Of a stretch of DNA of 64,000 nucleotides, positions 35,132 to 43,748 are shown one piece after another. Position 1 is the first letter of the stretch. The number at the start of each line of letters is the position of its first letter. The translations under genes and the position numbers were made by a program. The notes beneath the pieces were generated by a model. The model did no database searches. It was not told where the DNA came from and saw only the letters and a list, made by a program, of their open reading frames with translations. Origin of the DNA: Pseudomonas sp. PDM15 (GTDB taxonomy: Bacteria > Pseudomonadota > Gammaproteobacteria > Pseudomonadales > Pseudomonadaceae); assembly GCF_014851565.1 (NCBI RefSeq), contig NZ_JACVAA010000002.1:620001-684000 (forward strand), given 5' to 3'.

Positions 35132-35869
35132 TCAATAGGCGCTGGAGGTGGGACGGATCACCAGCTCGCTGACATCCACCGCAGCCGGCTGGCCGATGGC
35201 ATAGGCGATGGCTTCGGCGATGGCACTGGCCGGAATCGCGTCGCGGCGGAACTCGCGGATCATCTCCAGGGTGGCGCCGTCGGAGATGGTCTCGGCCAGG
35301 TCCGACTCGGTGACGCCGGGCGATACCACGGTGACGCGGATATCGGCGCCCACTTCCTGGCGCAGCGCCTCGGACAGCGACACCACCGCCGCCTTGGTCG
35401 CGCAGTACACGGCGCCGGTGACGATCGGCTTGTAGGCGCCGATGGAGGCGACGTTGATGATCTGCCCGGCGCGGCGCTGCTGCATGCTGGGCAGCACGGC
35501 GGCGATGCCGTGCAGCACGCCGCGGATATTGACGTCGATCATCCGGTTCCACTCGCCGACCTTCAGCGCTGCCAGGGGCGACAGCGGCATCACGCCGGCG
35601 TTGTTGACCAGCACATCGACCCGGCCGAAGCGCTCCAAGGCCAGGTCGACCAGCGCCTGCACCTCTTCCTCGCGGACCACATCGGTGGTGCGGTACTCGG
35701 CCGTGCCGCCCTGGTTGCGGATATCCGCGGCCAGCGCCTCCAGGCGCTCGCTGCGGCGGGCGCCGAGTACGACGCGGGCGCCCTGGCTGGCCAGCAGGCG
35801 GGCGGTTGCTTCGCCGATGCCACTGCTGGAACCGGTGATGACGATGACTTTCTCTGCGATCTGCGACAT
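35132..35869 (-). CDS. SDR family oxidoreductase (paralogue of the gene at 10496)
   Basis: A 245-aa classical SDR: TGSSSGIG, NNAGVMPLSPLAALKVGEW, VASIGAY Ser and VYCATKAAV (YxxxK). Same length and motif set as 10496-11233, so a clear paralogue. It should act on a carbonyl with NADP(H). GAGGAA precedes the ATG. Divergent from the YqhC-like AraC gene at 36127 with striking direct repeats in between. Confidence 0.93.
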   Translation of the reverse strand: MSQIAEKVIVITGSSSGIGEATARLLASQGARVVLGARRSERLEALAADIRNQGGTAEYRTTDVVREEEVQALVDLALERFGRVDVLVNNAGVMPLSPLAALKVGEWNRMIDVNIRGVLHGIAAVLPSMQQRRAGQIINVASIGAYKPIVTGAVYCATKAAVVSLSEALRQEVGADIRVTVVSPGVTESDLAETISDGATLEMIREFRRDAIPASAIAEAIAYAIGQPAAVDVSELVIRPTSSAY

Positions 35870-35965
35870 GAGCTGTTCCTCGGCAAGCGGCGCGGAAGTG
35901 GCGCCGGGACGAGGCAGAGATTGCGCGTCAGGATGCGCGGGACGTTAGCCGGAAACTGCTGACGA

Positions 35966-36064
35966 CTTGCCTGATCCTGCAAACCATCCACGAACAAGCA
36001 CTACGCTTAGCAGACTATGACAAGTCGGTTTGCACAAAACTGCCGTGCTCTTGCCTGATCCTGC
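35966..36064. promoter_or_regulatory. Paired 15-bp direct repeats between SDR and AraC genes
   Basis: cttgcctgatcctgc occurs at 35966-35980 and 36050-36064, 84 bp apart, exactly eight helical turns. Within the interval cgacttg/caagtcg (35963/36021) and gcaaacc/ggtttgc (35979/36027) form further inverted pairs. This is consistent with AraC-type looping or dual-promoter control. Confidence 0.7.
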
Positions 36065-36126
36065 CGATAGCAGCCGAACCGTCACACGCTGCGCGTATGC
36101 TTGCGGCAACCGAGGAGACCCGCGCC

Positions 36127-37044
36127 ATGCCCAACGTCGAGAATGCCGAACAGAACCTGGAAGGTCAGCGCTGCGAGCTGGCCGGGCTGATTGCCCAATA
36201 CTGTGCCGGCGAAGGCATAGTCGAGACGGCGATCCCCGGCCTGGCGCTGTACCGCGCTACCGAGCCGTCGCCCATCGTCCACACCCTGTACCGCCCGGCC
36301 CTGTGCATCATGGCCCAGGGGCAGAAGGTGGTGCGCCTGGAGGGCGAGGTATATTGCTACGATCCGCTGCATTACCTGGTGGCCTCGGTGACCCTGCCGG
36401 TCACCGGCGAAGTCACGGTGGCTGCGGTGGAGCAGCCGTACCTGAGCCTGCGCCTGGATATCGACCCGGCCGAGCTGGCCAGCCTGATCGCCAGCGCCGG
36501 GCCCATCGGCGTGCCCAACCAGGGCAGCGGACGCGGCCTGCATGTCGACCGCCTCGACGCCCCGCTGCTGGACGCCGTGCTGCGTCTGGTGCGCCTGCTC
36601 GACAACCCGCGCGACATCGCCATGCTCGCCCCGCTGGTGCAGCGCGAGATTCTCTACCGCCTGCTGCACAGCCCCCAGGGCCAGTTGCTGCGAGATATCG
36701 CCACGGCGGACAGCCAGGCGCATCGGGTCAACCGCGCCATCGAATGGCTCAACCAGCACTATGGCGAGCCGCTGCGCATCGAAGAACTGGCCAAGGTGGC
36801 CAACCTCAGCACCTCCACCCTGCACCACCGCTTCAAGGCGCTGACCGCCATGAGCCCGCTGCAGTACCAGAAGCAGCTGCGCCTGCAGGAAGCGCGGCGC
36901 CTGATGCTGTGCGAGAACCTGGATGTGTCGAGCGCCGGCTACCGGGTCGGCTACGAGAGCCCGTCGCAGTTCAGCCGCGAATACAGCCGCCTGTTCGGCC
37001 AGCCGCCGGTGCGCGATCTGGCTCGGTTGCGCAACGCGGTCTGA
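36127..37044 (+). CDS. AraC family regulator (AraC_N type, YqhC-like)
   Basis: A 305-aa regulator. The N-terminal domain (HTLYRPALCIMAQGQKVV, YDPLHYLVASVTLPVTGEV) is the AraC_N domain found in YqhC-like regulators of aldehyde reductases; the C-terminus has LAKVANLSTSTLHHRFKALT and YESPSQFSREYSRLFG. I start at Met 36127 (GAGGAG upstream); Met ten codons earlier is possible. Divergent from the SDR gene, its probable target; convergent with the pseudouridine synthase gene, whose stop begins at the next base. Confidence 0.92.
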   Translation: MPNVENAEQNLEGQRCELAGLIAQYCAGEGIVETAIPGLALYRATEPSPIVHTLYRPALCIMAQGQKVVRLEGEVYCYDPLHYLVASVTLPVTGEVTVAAVEQPYLSLRLDIDPAELASLIASAGPIGVPNQGSGRGLHVDRLDAPLLDAVLRLVRLLDNPRDIAMLAPLVQREILYRLLHSPQGQLLRDIATADSQAHRVNRAIEWLNQHYGEPLRIEELAKVANLSTSTLHHRFKALTAMSPLQYQKQLRLQEARRLMLCENLDVSSAGYRVGYESPSQFSREYSRLFGQPPVRDLARLRNAV

Positions 37045-37959
37045 TTACCAGTCCAGCTTGATACCGCTCTGGAAGCCCCGTGCCTCACCGCTCAGCGGGT
37101 CGGCGAACTCCAGGCTGTGGGCCAGCAGCTTGAGCGGGCGGGTGAAGTCGTCCACGCCCTTCTCATCGTTGAGCTGCGGATAGAAGGTGTCGTTGCAGAT
37201 CGGCGCGCCCAGCGCGGCCATGTGCACGCGCAGCTGGTGCTGCTTGCCGGTGACCGGGAACAGCCGGTAGCGCCACAGCTCGCCGTTGCGCTCCAGCACT
37301 TCCAGCAGGGTCTCGCTGTTCGGCGTGCCGTCTACTTCGCACATGCGGAAGAACGGCTCGCCCTTTTCCAGACGGCTGTGCCGACGCAGCGGAAATTCAT
37401 ACTGCGGCAGCGCCGGGGCGATGGCCTGGTAGCGCTTGTCGATGCGCCGCTCGCGGAACAGTGCCTGGTAGGCGCCGCGGCTGGCGGGCTCGGCGGAGAA
37501 CAGCACCAGCCCGGCGGTGTGCCGGTCGATACGGTGCAGCGGCGCCAGGTGCGGATTGCCGGTCTCGCGCACCAGGCGGGTGAGCAGGGTTTCCTCGGCG
37601 TAGTCGCCGGCCGGCATCACCGGCAGGAAGTGCGGCTTGTCCGCCACCAGCAGGTGCTGGTCCTGGTAGACGATATGGGCCTGGAACGGGATCTTCCGCT
37701 CGTTCTCGATCTCGCGGAAATACTGCACCCGCAGCGCCTCGCGGTAAGCCGCCTCGGGACCCAGCGGGCGATCCTGGTCGTCCAGCACCAGGCCGCGGGC
37801 CATGCGTTGCAGCCAGGTATCGCGAGAAATCTGCGGGAAGCGCGCGCACAGGCAGTCGAGCACGGTGTGCCAGTTGCCGGCCGGCAGGTGCAGGTAGCTG
37901 GGGCGAACGTTGAGCGGGCGCGAGGACATGGCAGGGAGCTTGGCAACGAGGCTGCGCAT
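37045..37959 (-). CDS. RluA family pseudouridine synthase
   Basis: A 304-aa protein. HRIDRHTAGLVLFS holds the catalytic Asp in the canonical HRLDxxTSGL-like motif; RYRLFPVTGKQHQLRVHMAA is the second core motif. It isomerises uridine in rRNA or tRNA; the target is unknown. An S4-like region is not evident. Start at 37959 with GAGGAA; Met 11 (37929) is an alternative. Confidence 0.92.
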   Translation of the reverse strand: MRSLVAKLPAMSSRPLNVRPSYLHLPAGNWHTVLDCLCARFPQISRDTWLQRMARGLVLDDQDRPLGPEAAYREALRVQYFREIENERKIPFQAHIVYQDQHLLVADKPHFLPVMPAGDYAEETLLTRLVRETGNPHLAPLHRIDRHTAGLVLFSAEPASRGAYQALFRERRIDKRYQAIAPALPQYEFPLRRHSRLEKGEPFFRMCEVDGTPNSETLLEVLERNGELWRYRLFPVTGKQHQLRVHMAALGAPICNDTFYPQLNDEKGVDDFTRPLKLLAHSLEFADPLSGEARGFQSGIKLDW

Positions 37960-38042
37960 TATTCCTCAGACCGGGGAAAAACGCCGCCCCACTCGTCTGC
38001 GCCGACTAGGCTGTTGGGCGACCATCACAGGGAGGCTCCACC

Positions 38043-38447
38043 ATGCTCAAGACCTACCACGGCAGCTGCCACTGCAAGCAGGTGCGCTTCAGCGCGCAGA
38101 TCGACCTGGCCAACGGCACCGGCAAGTGCAACTGCAGTTTCTGCGTCAAGGCACGCAACTGGAGCGTGCTGCTCAAGCCCGATGCCCTGCAACTGGAGAG
38201 CGGCGAGGACGCGCTGAGCGGCTACCAGTTCAACACCTTCAGCACCCACCACCTGTTCTGCAAGCACTGCGGCATCCGCGTGTTCAGCCGCGGCAACATC
38301 CCGGAGATCGGCGGCGCCTTCGCCTCCGTGAGCCTGGCCAGCCTGGACGACCTCAGCCCGGACGAACTGCTGGCCGCACCCGTGCACTACGCCGACGGCC
38401 TGCACAACAACTGGATGGAGACACCCGCCGAGATCCGCCATCTGTAG
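38043..38447 (+). CDS. GFA/CENP-V family zinc protein
   Basis: A 134-aa protein with CHCKQVRF, CNCSFC and CKHCGIRVFSRGN, the zinc-binding cysteine sets of the glutathione-dependent formaldehyde-activating (Gfa) family. Most members' activity is untested; binding of glutathione adducts is known for some. GGGAGG precedes the ATG. It stands between divergent rluA-like and a racemase gene. Confidence 0.92.
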   Translation: MLKTYHGSCHCKQVRFSAQIDLANGTGKCNCSFCVKARNWSVLLKPDALQLESGEDALSGYQFNTFSTHHLFCKHCGIRVFSRGNIPEIGGAFASVSLASLDDLSPDELLAAPVHYADGLHNNWMETPAEIRHL

Positions 38448-38527
38448 GGCTCGATCAGAGCGCCGCTGTAGCTGCCCGTGCCCGCCGCGGCAGCGCAGGA
38501 TAGTCGTTCGATACCCGAGGAATCCTG

Positions 38528-39220
38528 ATGAAGACCATAGGCATGATCGGCGGCATGAGCTGGGAGTCCACCCTGCCCTACTACCGCCACGTCAACGAAG
38601 CGATCAAGGCACGCCTGGGCGGCCTGCATTCGGCGCGGCTGGTGCTGTACAGCCTGGACTTCCATGAGATCGAGCAACTGCAGCGCAGCGGCGACTGGCA
38701 GCGCGCCGGCGCCCTGCTGGGCGAGGCGGCCGTGTCCCTGGAACGGGCCGGAGCGGAGTTCCTGGTGCTCTGTACCAACACCATGCACAAGGTCGCCGAT
38801 GCCATCGAGCAGGCGGTGGGCATTCCGCTGCTGCATATCGCCGACCCGACCGCCGAAGCTATCCGCGCTTCCGGCCTGCAGCGGGTCGGCCTGCTCGGCA
38901 CCCGCTTCACCATGGAGCAGCCGTTCTACCGAGAGCGCCTGGAGAGCCGGCACGGCATCCAGGTGCTGGTGCCGGACGAGGCCGACCGCCTGCTGGTGCA
39001 CCGGGTGATCTACGAGGAGCTGTGCATGGGCACGGTGCGCGAGGAATCGCGCCAGGCCTATCGCGAGGTGATCGCCCGGCTGGTGGCGCAGGGCGCCCAG
39101 GCGGTGATCCTCGGCTGCACTGAGATCGGCCTGCTGGTGGGGGATGCGGATGCCGCGGTGCCGCTGTTCGACACCACCCTGCTGCATGCGCGGGCGGCAG
39201 CCGACCAGGCGCTGGGCTAG
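38528..39220 (+). CDS. Aspartate/glutamate racemase family protein
   Basis: A 230-aa two-domain enzyme: MIGGMSWESTLPYYRHVNE, the first catalytic Cys in LCTNTMHK and the second in ILGCTEIGLL. This is the YgeA-like broad amino-acid racemase subgroup, which makes D-amino acids without PLP. Its stop overlaps the stop of the convergent diguanylate cyclase gene by 4 bp. Confidence 0.92.
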   Translation: MKTIGMIGGMSWESTLPYYRHVNEAIKARLGGLHSARLVLYSLDFHEIEQLQRSGDWQRAGALLGEAAVSLERAGAEFLVLCTNTMHKVADAIEQAVGIPLLHIADPTAEAIRASGLQRVGLLGTRFTMEQPFYRERLESRHGIQVLVPDEADRLLVHRVIYEELCMGTVREESRQAYREVIARLVAQGAQAVILGCTEIGLLVGDADAAVPLFDTTLLHARAAADQALG

Positions 39221-40806
39221 CCGATCAGCTGTTCGACCGTACCGTCGTACAGCACCACGCGGTCGCGGCCGGCCGCCTTGGCCGCGTACAGCGCCTTGTC
39301 GGCGCCCTGGATCAGGCGCTCCGGCCCACTCTCGGCGGCCATGTCAGGGGTCGGCTGGCAGACATTCACGCCCGCGCTCAGGCTCAGCCGGCGCCAGGGC
39401 GAGCCGGCGTGCGCCATGCCCAGCTCCTCCAGCGCCACGCGCGCCTGCTCGGCGACCTGCAGCGCGCCTTGGGCGTCGGTCTCCGGCAGCAGCAGGCAGA
39501 ACTCCTCGCCGCCGTAGCGCACCGCCAGGTCCGCCGGGCGCTTCTGCCCACCACGGATCACCTCGGCCACGGCGCGCAGGCATTCGTCGCCGGCGGAATG
39601 GCCGTAGATATCGTTGTACTGCTTGAAGTAGTCGACATCGAACATCACCAGCGCCAGCGGCTTCTGGCTGCGCGCGGCGCGGGCGAACTCGTCGCTGAGG
39701 GCGCGGATGAAACGGCGGCGGTTGGCCAGGCGCGTCAGTTCGTCCTCCAGCGCCTGCTGTTCAAGGCGCCGGTTGAAGGCACGCAGGGCGTCGCGGGTGG
39801 CCATCAGCTCGATCTCGGTCTTCTGGCCCTGCTTGATCAGGCGCAGCAGGTAGAAGCCGAACAGCGCCAGCAGCGCGGCGAGCAGCATCACCACCACCAG
39901 CTGGCGCGAGGTGTCGGCGCGCCAGTCGGCGAGGATGTCCTGCTCGGCCAGGGCGGCGATCACCACCAGCGGGTAACCCTGGATCTGCCGGTAGCTGAAC
40001 ATGCGCTCCACGCCATCGATCACCGACGGCAACATCGCGGTGCCGGTGGGGCTCTGCGGCAGCAGGGTCTTGAAGATCTGTCCGCCGGCGATGCTGGCGC
40101 CGATCAGATCCTCGCGGTAGGGGTTGCGCACCAGCAGGGTGCCGTCGTTGAGCACCAGGTTGATGCTGCCGTGTTCGCGGATATCGAAAGTGGCATAGAA
40201 CTGGCGGAAGAAGTCGATGGAAATGGTGGCCAGGGCCACCCCGGCGAAGTTGCCCTGGGCATCCTCCACCCGTCGCGACAGCGGGATGATCCAGTCACCG
40301 GTGGTGCGGCTGCGCACCGGCGTGCCGACATGCGCGCCGTGGTCGTCCGGGTACTGGAGGTGATAGCGGAAGTACTCGCGGTCGGCATTGTTGGCGCCCG
40401 GCGGCACCTCGCCGAAGGAGTTGACCAGCCAGTTGCCGTCGCGGTCGTAGGCGAACAGGCCGTGCAGCTCAGGCTGCTCGTACACGTGCTGGCGCATCAG
40501 GCCCTGCAGGCGCTGCAGCTGCTGCGGCTGCATGCCGTCCACCTGCAGGCGCTCGACCAGATCGAGCAGCACGGTATCGGCCTTCTTCAGGGTATCGCTG
40601 GCCTGGCGCGCCAGAGCGGAGGCCAGATTGGAGGTTTCGATCTCGGCATCGCGCAGCTGTACCTGGCGGGCGTTCCACATCAGCCAACCATCGGTGGCCA
40701 CCAGCGACACGCAGACCAGTATCACGAACACCCTGGCCAGCGGCACCAGGGTCGGCCGCTGCCACCAGCGGTGATCCGCGCTATCCGTATCTGCGTTCTG
40801 ACTCAT
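39217..40806 (-). CDS. Membrane diguanylate cyclase with dCache sensor
   Basis: A 529-aa protein. A TM segment near residues 28-45, a periplasmic PDC/dCache sensor (~60-295), a second TM (VVVMLLAALLALFGFYLLRL) and a C-terminal GGEDF-class domain with the intact GGEEF signature in VRYGGEEFCLLL. RPAD five residues before GGEEF is the inhibitory I-site RxxD, so product feedback is expected. It makes c-di-GMP from GTP in response to an external ligand. Confidence 0.94.
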   Translation of the reverse strand: MSQNADTDSADHRWWQRPTLVPLARVFVILVCVSLVATDGWLMWNARQVQLRDAEIETSNLASALARQASDTLKKADTVLLDLVERLQVDGMQPQQLQRLQGLMRQHVYEQPELHGLFAYDRDGNWLVNSFGEVPPGANNADREYFRYHLQYPDDHGAHVGTPVRSRTTGDWIIPLSRRVEDAQGNFAGVALATISIDFFRQFYATFDIREHGSINLVLNDGTLLVRNPYREDLIGASIAGGQIFKTLLPQSPTGTAMLPSVIDGVERMFSYRQIQGYPLVVIAALAEQDILADWRADTSRQLVVVMLLAALLALFGFYLLRLIKQGQKTEIELMATRDALRAFNRRLEQQALEDELTRLANRRRFIRALSDEFARAARSQKPLALVMFDVDYFKQYNDIYGHSAGDECLRAVAEVIRGGQKRPADLAVRYGGEEFCLLLPETDAQGALQVAEQARVALEELGMAHAGSPWRRLSLSAGVNVCQPTPDMAAESGPERLIQGADKALYAAKAAGRDRVVLYDGTVEQLIG

Positions 40807-40860
40807 CGAATCCTGCTGCTCCAGCCACTGTGTTTCAAATATAGAAAAGCCTGGTTCGGG

Positions 40861-42213
40861 TCAATAAAGACCGCGTAACAGATGCACCGCCAGGCCCACG
40901 GCGGCGCTGGCCAGCAGCACCTGGATCACCCCGCGGCGCAGCACGAACAGGGCCAGCGCCGCCCCAAGGGCGATCAACGCCGCCGGCCAGTCGAAGGTTC
41001 CGGCAAAGCCCTGGGGCCATAACACATGGTAGGCAAAGAACAGCGCGAGGTTGACGATCACCCCGACCACCGCCGCGGTGATGGCGGTCAGCGGAGCGGT
41101 GAACTTCAGCTCGCCGTGGGTCGACTCCACCAGCGGGCCGCCGGCGAGAATGAACAGGAACGACGGCAGGAAGGTGAACCAGGTGACCAGGCAGGCCGCC
41201 AGAGCACCGCTGGCGAAGGCCGAATCGGTGCCGAACACCGGCTGCCCGTAGGCACCGACGAAAGCGACGAAGGCCACCACCATGATCAGCGGCCCCGGCG
41301 TGGTCTCGCCCAGAGCCAGGCCGTCGATCATCTGCGTCGGGCTCAACCAGCCGTAGTGATCGACCGCGCCCTGATAGACATAGGGCAGCACCGCGTAGGC
41401 ACCGCCGAACGTAAGCAGCGCGGCCTTGGTGAAGAACCAGCCCATCTGGGTCAGGCTGCCCTGCCAGCCGAACGCCAGGGTCAGCAGCCCCATGGGCAGC
41501 AGCCACAGCAGCGCACCGATCAGCAGCAGGAGCAGCAGGCGCGAGGCGCGAAAGCGTGCGTGCGCCGGCGGCGGCGTGTCCTCGTCGATCAGCGCCGGAC
41601 CGTAGGACTTCGCCGCCGCGCCATGCCCGCCGCCGACCGCGAAATGCTGCGGCGCCAGGCGCCCGCCCAGATAGCCGACCAGCGCCGCCGCCAGCACGAT
41701 CAGCGGGAACGCCAGGTTGAGGGCGAAGATGGCGACGAACGCGGCCCCCGCGATGCCCCATAGCCAGCCGTTGTTCAGCACCCGCGAACCGATGCGGTGG
41801 GCGGCCTGCAGCACGATGGCAGTCACCGCCGGCTTGATCCCGTAGAAGATGCCCGCCACCAGCGGCAGGTGGCCGAAGGCGACATACAGCCACGACAGCA
41901 GGATCAGGATCAGCAGCGACGGCAGCACGAACAGCCCCCCGGCGACTATGCCGCCCCAGGTGCGGTGCTGCAGCCAGCCGATATAGGTGGCCAGTTGCTG
42001 GGCCTCGGGGCCGGGCAGCAACATGCAGTAGTTGAGGGCATGCAGGAAACGCCGCTCGGAGATCCAGCGCCGGCGCTCCACCAGTTCCTGGTGCATGATG
42101 GCGATCTGTCCGGCCGGCCCGCCGAAGCTGATGAAGCCCAGCTTGAGCCAGAACAGCAGCGCCTCGCGCCAGCTCAGCGGCTGCGGTGCAGCCAGTTTTT
42201 TCTCCGTGTGCAT
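40861..42213 (-). CDS. chrA: Chromate transporter ChrA
   Basis: A 450-aa membrane protein made of two homologous halves: KLGFISFGGPAGQIAIMH and LLPGPEAQQLATYIG in the first, TKAALLTFGGAYAVLPYV and ETTPGPLIMVV in the second, the CHR duplication. It exports chromate from the cytoplasm. No chrB is adjacent. Start at 42213 after a GC-rich ribosome binding site; the frame upstream to 42366 overlaps the divergent reductase gene. Confidence 0.93.
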   Translation of the reverse strand: MHTEKKLAAPQPLSWREALLFWLKLGFISFGGPAGQIAIMHQELVERRRWISERRFLHALNYCMLLPGPEAQQLATYIGWLQHRTWGGIVAGGLFVLPSLLILILLSWLYVAFGHLPLVAGIFYGIKPAVTAIVLQAAHRIGSRVLNNGWLWGIAGAAFVAIFALNLAFPLIVLAAALVGYLGGRLAPQHFAVGGGHGAAAKSYGPALIDEDTPPPAHARFRASRLLLLLLIGALLWLLPMGLLTLAFGWQGSLTQMGWFFTKAALLTFGGAYAVLPYVYQGAVDHYGWLSPTQMIDGLALGETTPGPLIMVVAFVAFVGAYGQPVFGTDSAFASGALAACLVTWFTFLPSFLFILAGGPLVESTHGELKFTAPLTAITAAVVGVIVNLALFFAYHVLWPQGFAGTFDWPAALIALGAALALFVLRRGVIQVLLASAAVGLAVHLLRGLY

Positions 42214-42350
42214 GTCCCTGCCCCCCAATACCTGGGGCAATGCTGCCACAGACACTGCGACAACGGCATGGCGATTGGCATCTTCGGCCGGGACTTGGAC
42301 CGTGCGGATGCATACACTAGCGACCACTTTCCTTGTGCCGAGAGCCCGCC

Positions 42351-43607
42351 ATGACCGACGCTGCATCCTCCATCGCCATCATCATCGGTGCCGGCCACGC
42401 CGGCGGCGAACTGGCCATCGCCCTGCGCAACGAGGGCTGGGAGGGCCACATCCTGCTGCTCGGCGAGGAGGCGCACCTGCCCTACCACCGCCCGCCGCTG
42501 TCCAAGGCCTACCTGGCCGGCAGCGTGGAGAAGAGCAGCCTATCGATCCGCCCGCAGATGGCCTACGACAAGGCCAATGTCGAGTTCTTCGGCGGCGTGC
42601 GGGTGCTGCGCATCGACCGCGCCAACAAGCGCCTGGAACTGGCCGACGGCAAGCAGCTGGCCTACGACAAGCTGGCCATCGCCACCGGCGGCCGCCCGCG
42701 CCCGCTGAGCGTGCCGAATGCCGCGGCCGCCGAGCGCTGCGCCAACTTCCACTACCTGCGCACCCTCGACGACGTGGAGCTGATCCGTGCCCAGATGGCG
42801 GCCGGCAAGCGCCTGGCCATCGTCGGTGGCGGCTACATAGGCCTGGAGGTGGCGGCCGCGGCCGTCGCCCAGGGCCTGCAGGTCACCGTTCTGGAAGCCC
42901 TGCCTCGAGTGTTGCAGCGGGTCACTGCCGCCGAGCTGTCGGCCTACTACGAACGCAAGCACCGCGAGGCCGGCGTGGATATCCGCACCAATGTGCAGGT
43001 GGCCGATCTAGAGGTGACTGGCGAGACGGTCAGCGCGGTGATCTGCGCCGACGGCAGCCGTCTGGAGACCGACCTGGTGGTGGTCGGCATCGGCCTGATC
43101 GCCAACACCGAACTGGCCGCCGAGGCCGGGCTCGAGGTAGACAACGGCATCCTGGTCAACGAGTACGCCCAGACCAGCGATCCTGACATCCACGCCGCCG
43201 GTGACTGCACCAACCACCCCAACCCGCTGCTCGGCCGCCGTCTGCGTCTGGAGTCGGTGCCCAACGCCCTGGAACAGTCGCGCGTGGCGGCCGCCGGCAT
43301 GGCCGGCAAGCTCAAGGCCTACGCCTCGGTGCCCTGGTTCTGGTCCGACCAGTACGAGCTGAAGCTGAAGATGGTCGGCCTGTCCGAAGGCTTCGAACGC
43401 CTGGTGCTGCGCGGCGAGCCGCAGACCGACAGTTTCAGCGCCTTCTATCTCAAGGATGGCAAGGTCCTGGCGGCCGACACGGTCAACCGCCCGCAGGACT
43501 TCATCGCCGCCAAGCGCCTGGTGGCCGAGGGCATCGCCGTGACCGCCGAACAGCTGGCCGATGACAGCCGGCCGCTGAAGGAGCTGCTGCCGGCACCAGC
43601 GGCCTGA
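42351..43607 (+). CDS. FAD-dependent ferredoxin/rubredoxin reductase
   Basis: A 418-aa flavoprotein of the CamA/AlkT/BphA4 type: IIGAGHAGGELAIALR (FAD), PYHRPPLSKAYLAG, VGGGYIGLEVAAAAVAQG (NAD), IHAAGDCTNHPNP and the C-terminal reductase domain. It moves electrons from NADH to a ferredoxin or rubredoxin serving an oxygenase; no such partner lies adjacent. Start at 42351 (MTDAAS). Divergent from chrA. Confidence 0.92.
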   Translation: MTDAASSIAIIIGAGHAGGELAIALRNEGWEGHILLLGEEAHLPYHRPPLSKAYLAGSVEKSSLSIRPQMAYDKANVEFFGGVRVLRIDRANKRLELADGKQLAYDKLAIATGGRPRPLSVPNAAAAERCANFHYLRTLDDVELIRAQMAAGKRLAIVGGGYIGLEVAAAAVAQGLQVTVLEALPRVLQRVTAAELSAYYERKHREAGVDIRTNVQVADLEVTGETVSAVICADGSRLETDLVVVGIGLIANTELAAEAGLEVDNGILVNEYAQTSDPDIHAAGDCTNHPNPLLGRRLRLESVPNALEQSRVAAAGMAGKLKAYASVPWFWSDQYELKLKMVGLSEGFERLVLRGEPQTDSFSAFYLKDGKVLAADTVNRPQDFIAAKRLVAEGIAVTAEQLADDSRPLKELLPAPAA

Positions 43608-43632
43608 CCGACAGCCTGCCCCGTCAAACGAA

Positions 43633-43654
43633 AACACCGGCCGAGGCCGGTGTT
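43633..43654. terminator. Rho-independent terminator after the reductase gene
   Basis: A GC-rich stem (aacaccggc / gccggtgtt) with a tight loop and TTTTT on the plus strand, 26 bp after the stop; A-rich on the left so it may work in both directions. Confidence 0.9.
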
Positions 43655-43666
43655 TTTATTCGTAGT

Positions 43667-43681
43667 CCGGATGCAATCCGG
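43667..43681. repeat. REP-like palindrome
   Basis: ccggat / atccgg around gca in gtccggatgcaatccgg, a form common in Pseudomonas intergenic regions. Confidence 0.5.
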
Positions 43682-43699
43682 GGACCGAGCTGTCTGCAT

Positions 43700-43726
43700 G
43701 TCCCCTCTCCCGGAGGGAGAGGGGAC
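43700..43726. terminator. Strong hairpin at the end of the lipid-synthase operon
   Basis: A perfect 12-bp stem gtcccctctccc / gggagaggggac with a 3-base loop, 22 bp beyond the stop of the last operon gene. Could be a terminator or mRNA 3' stabiliser; no T-tract. Confidence 0.6.
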
Positions 43727-43748
43727 TAGAGCAGCGCCTCGCCCGCCA

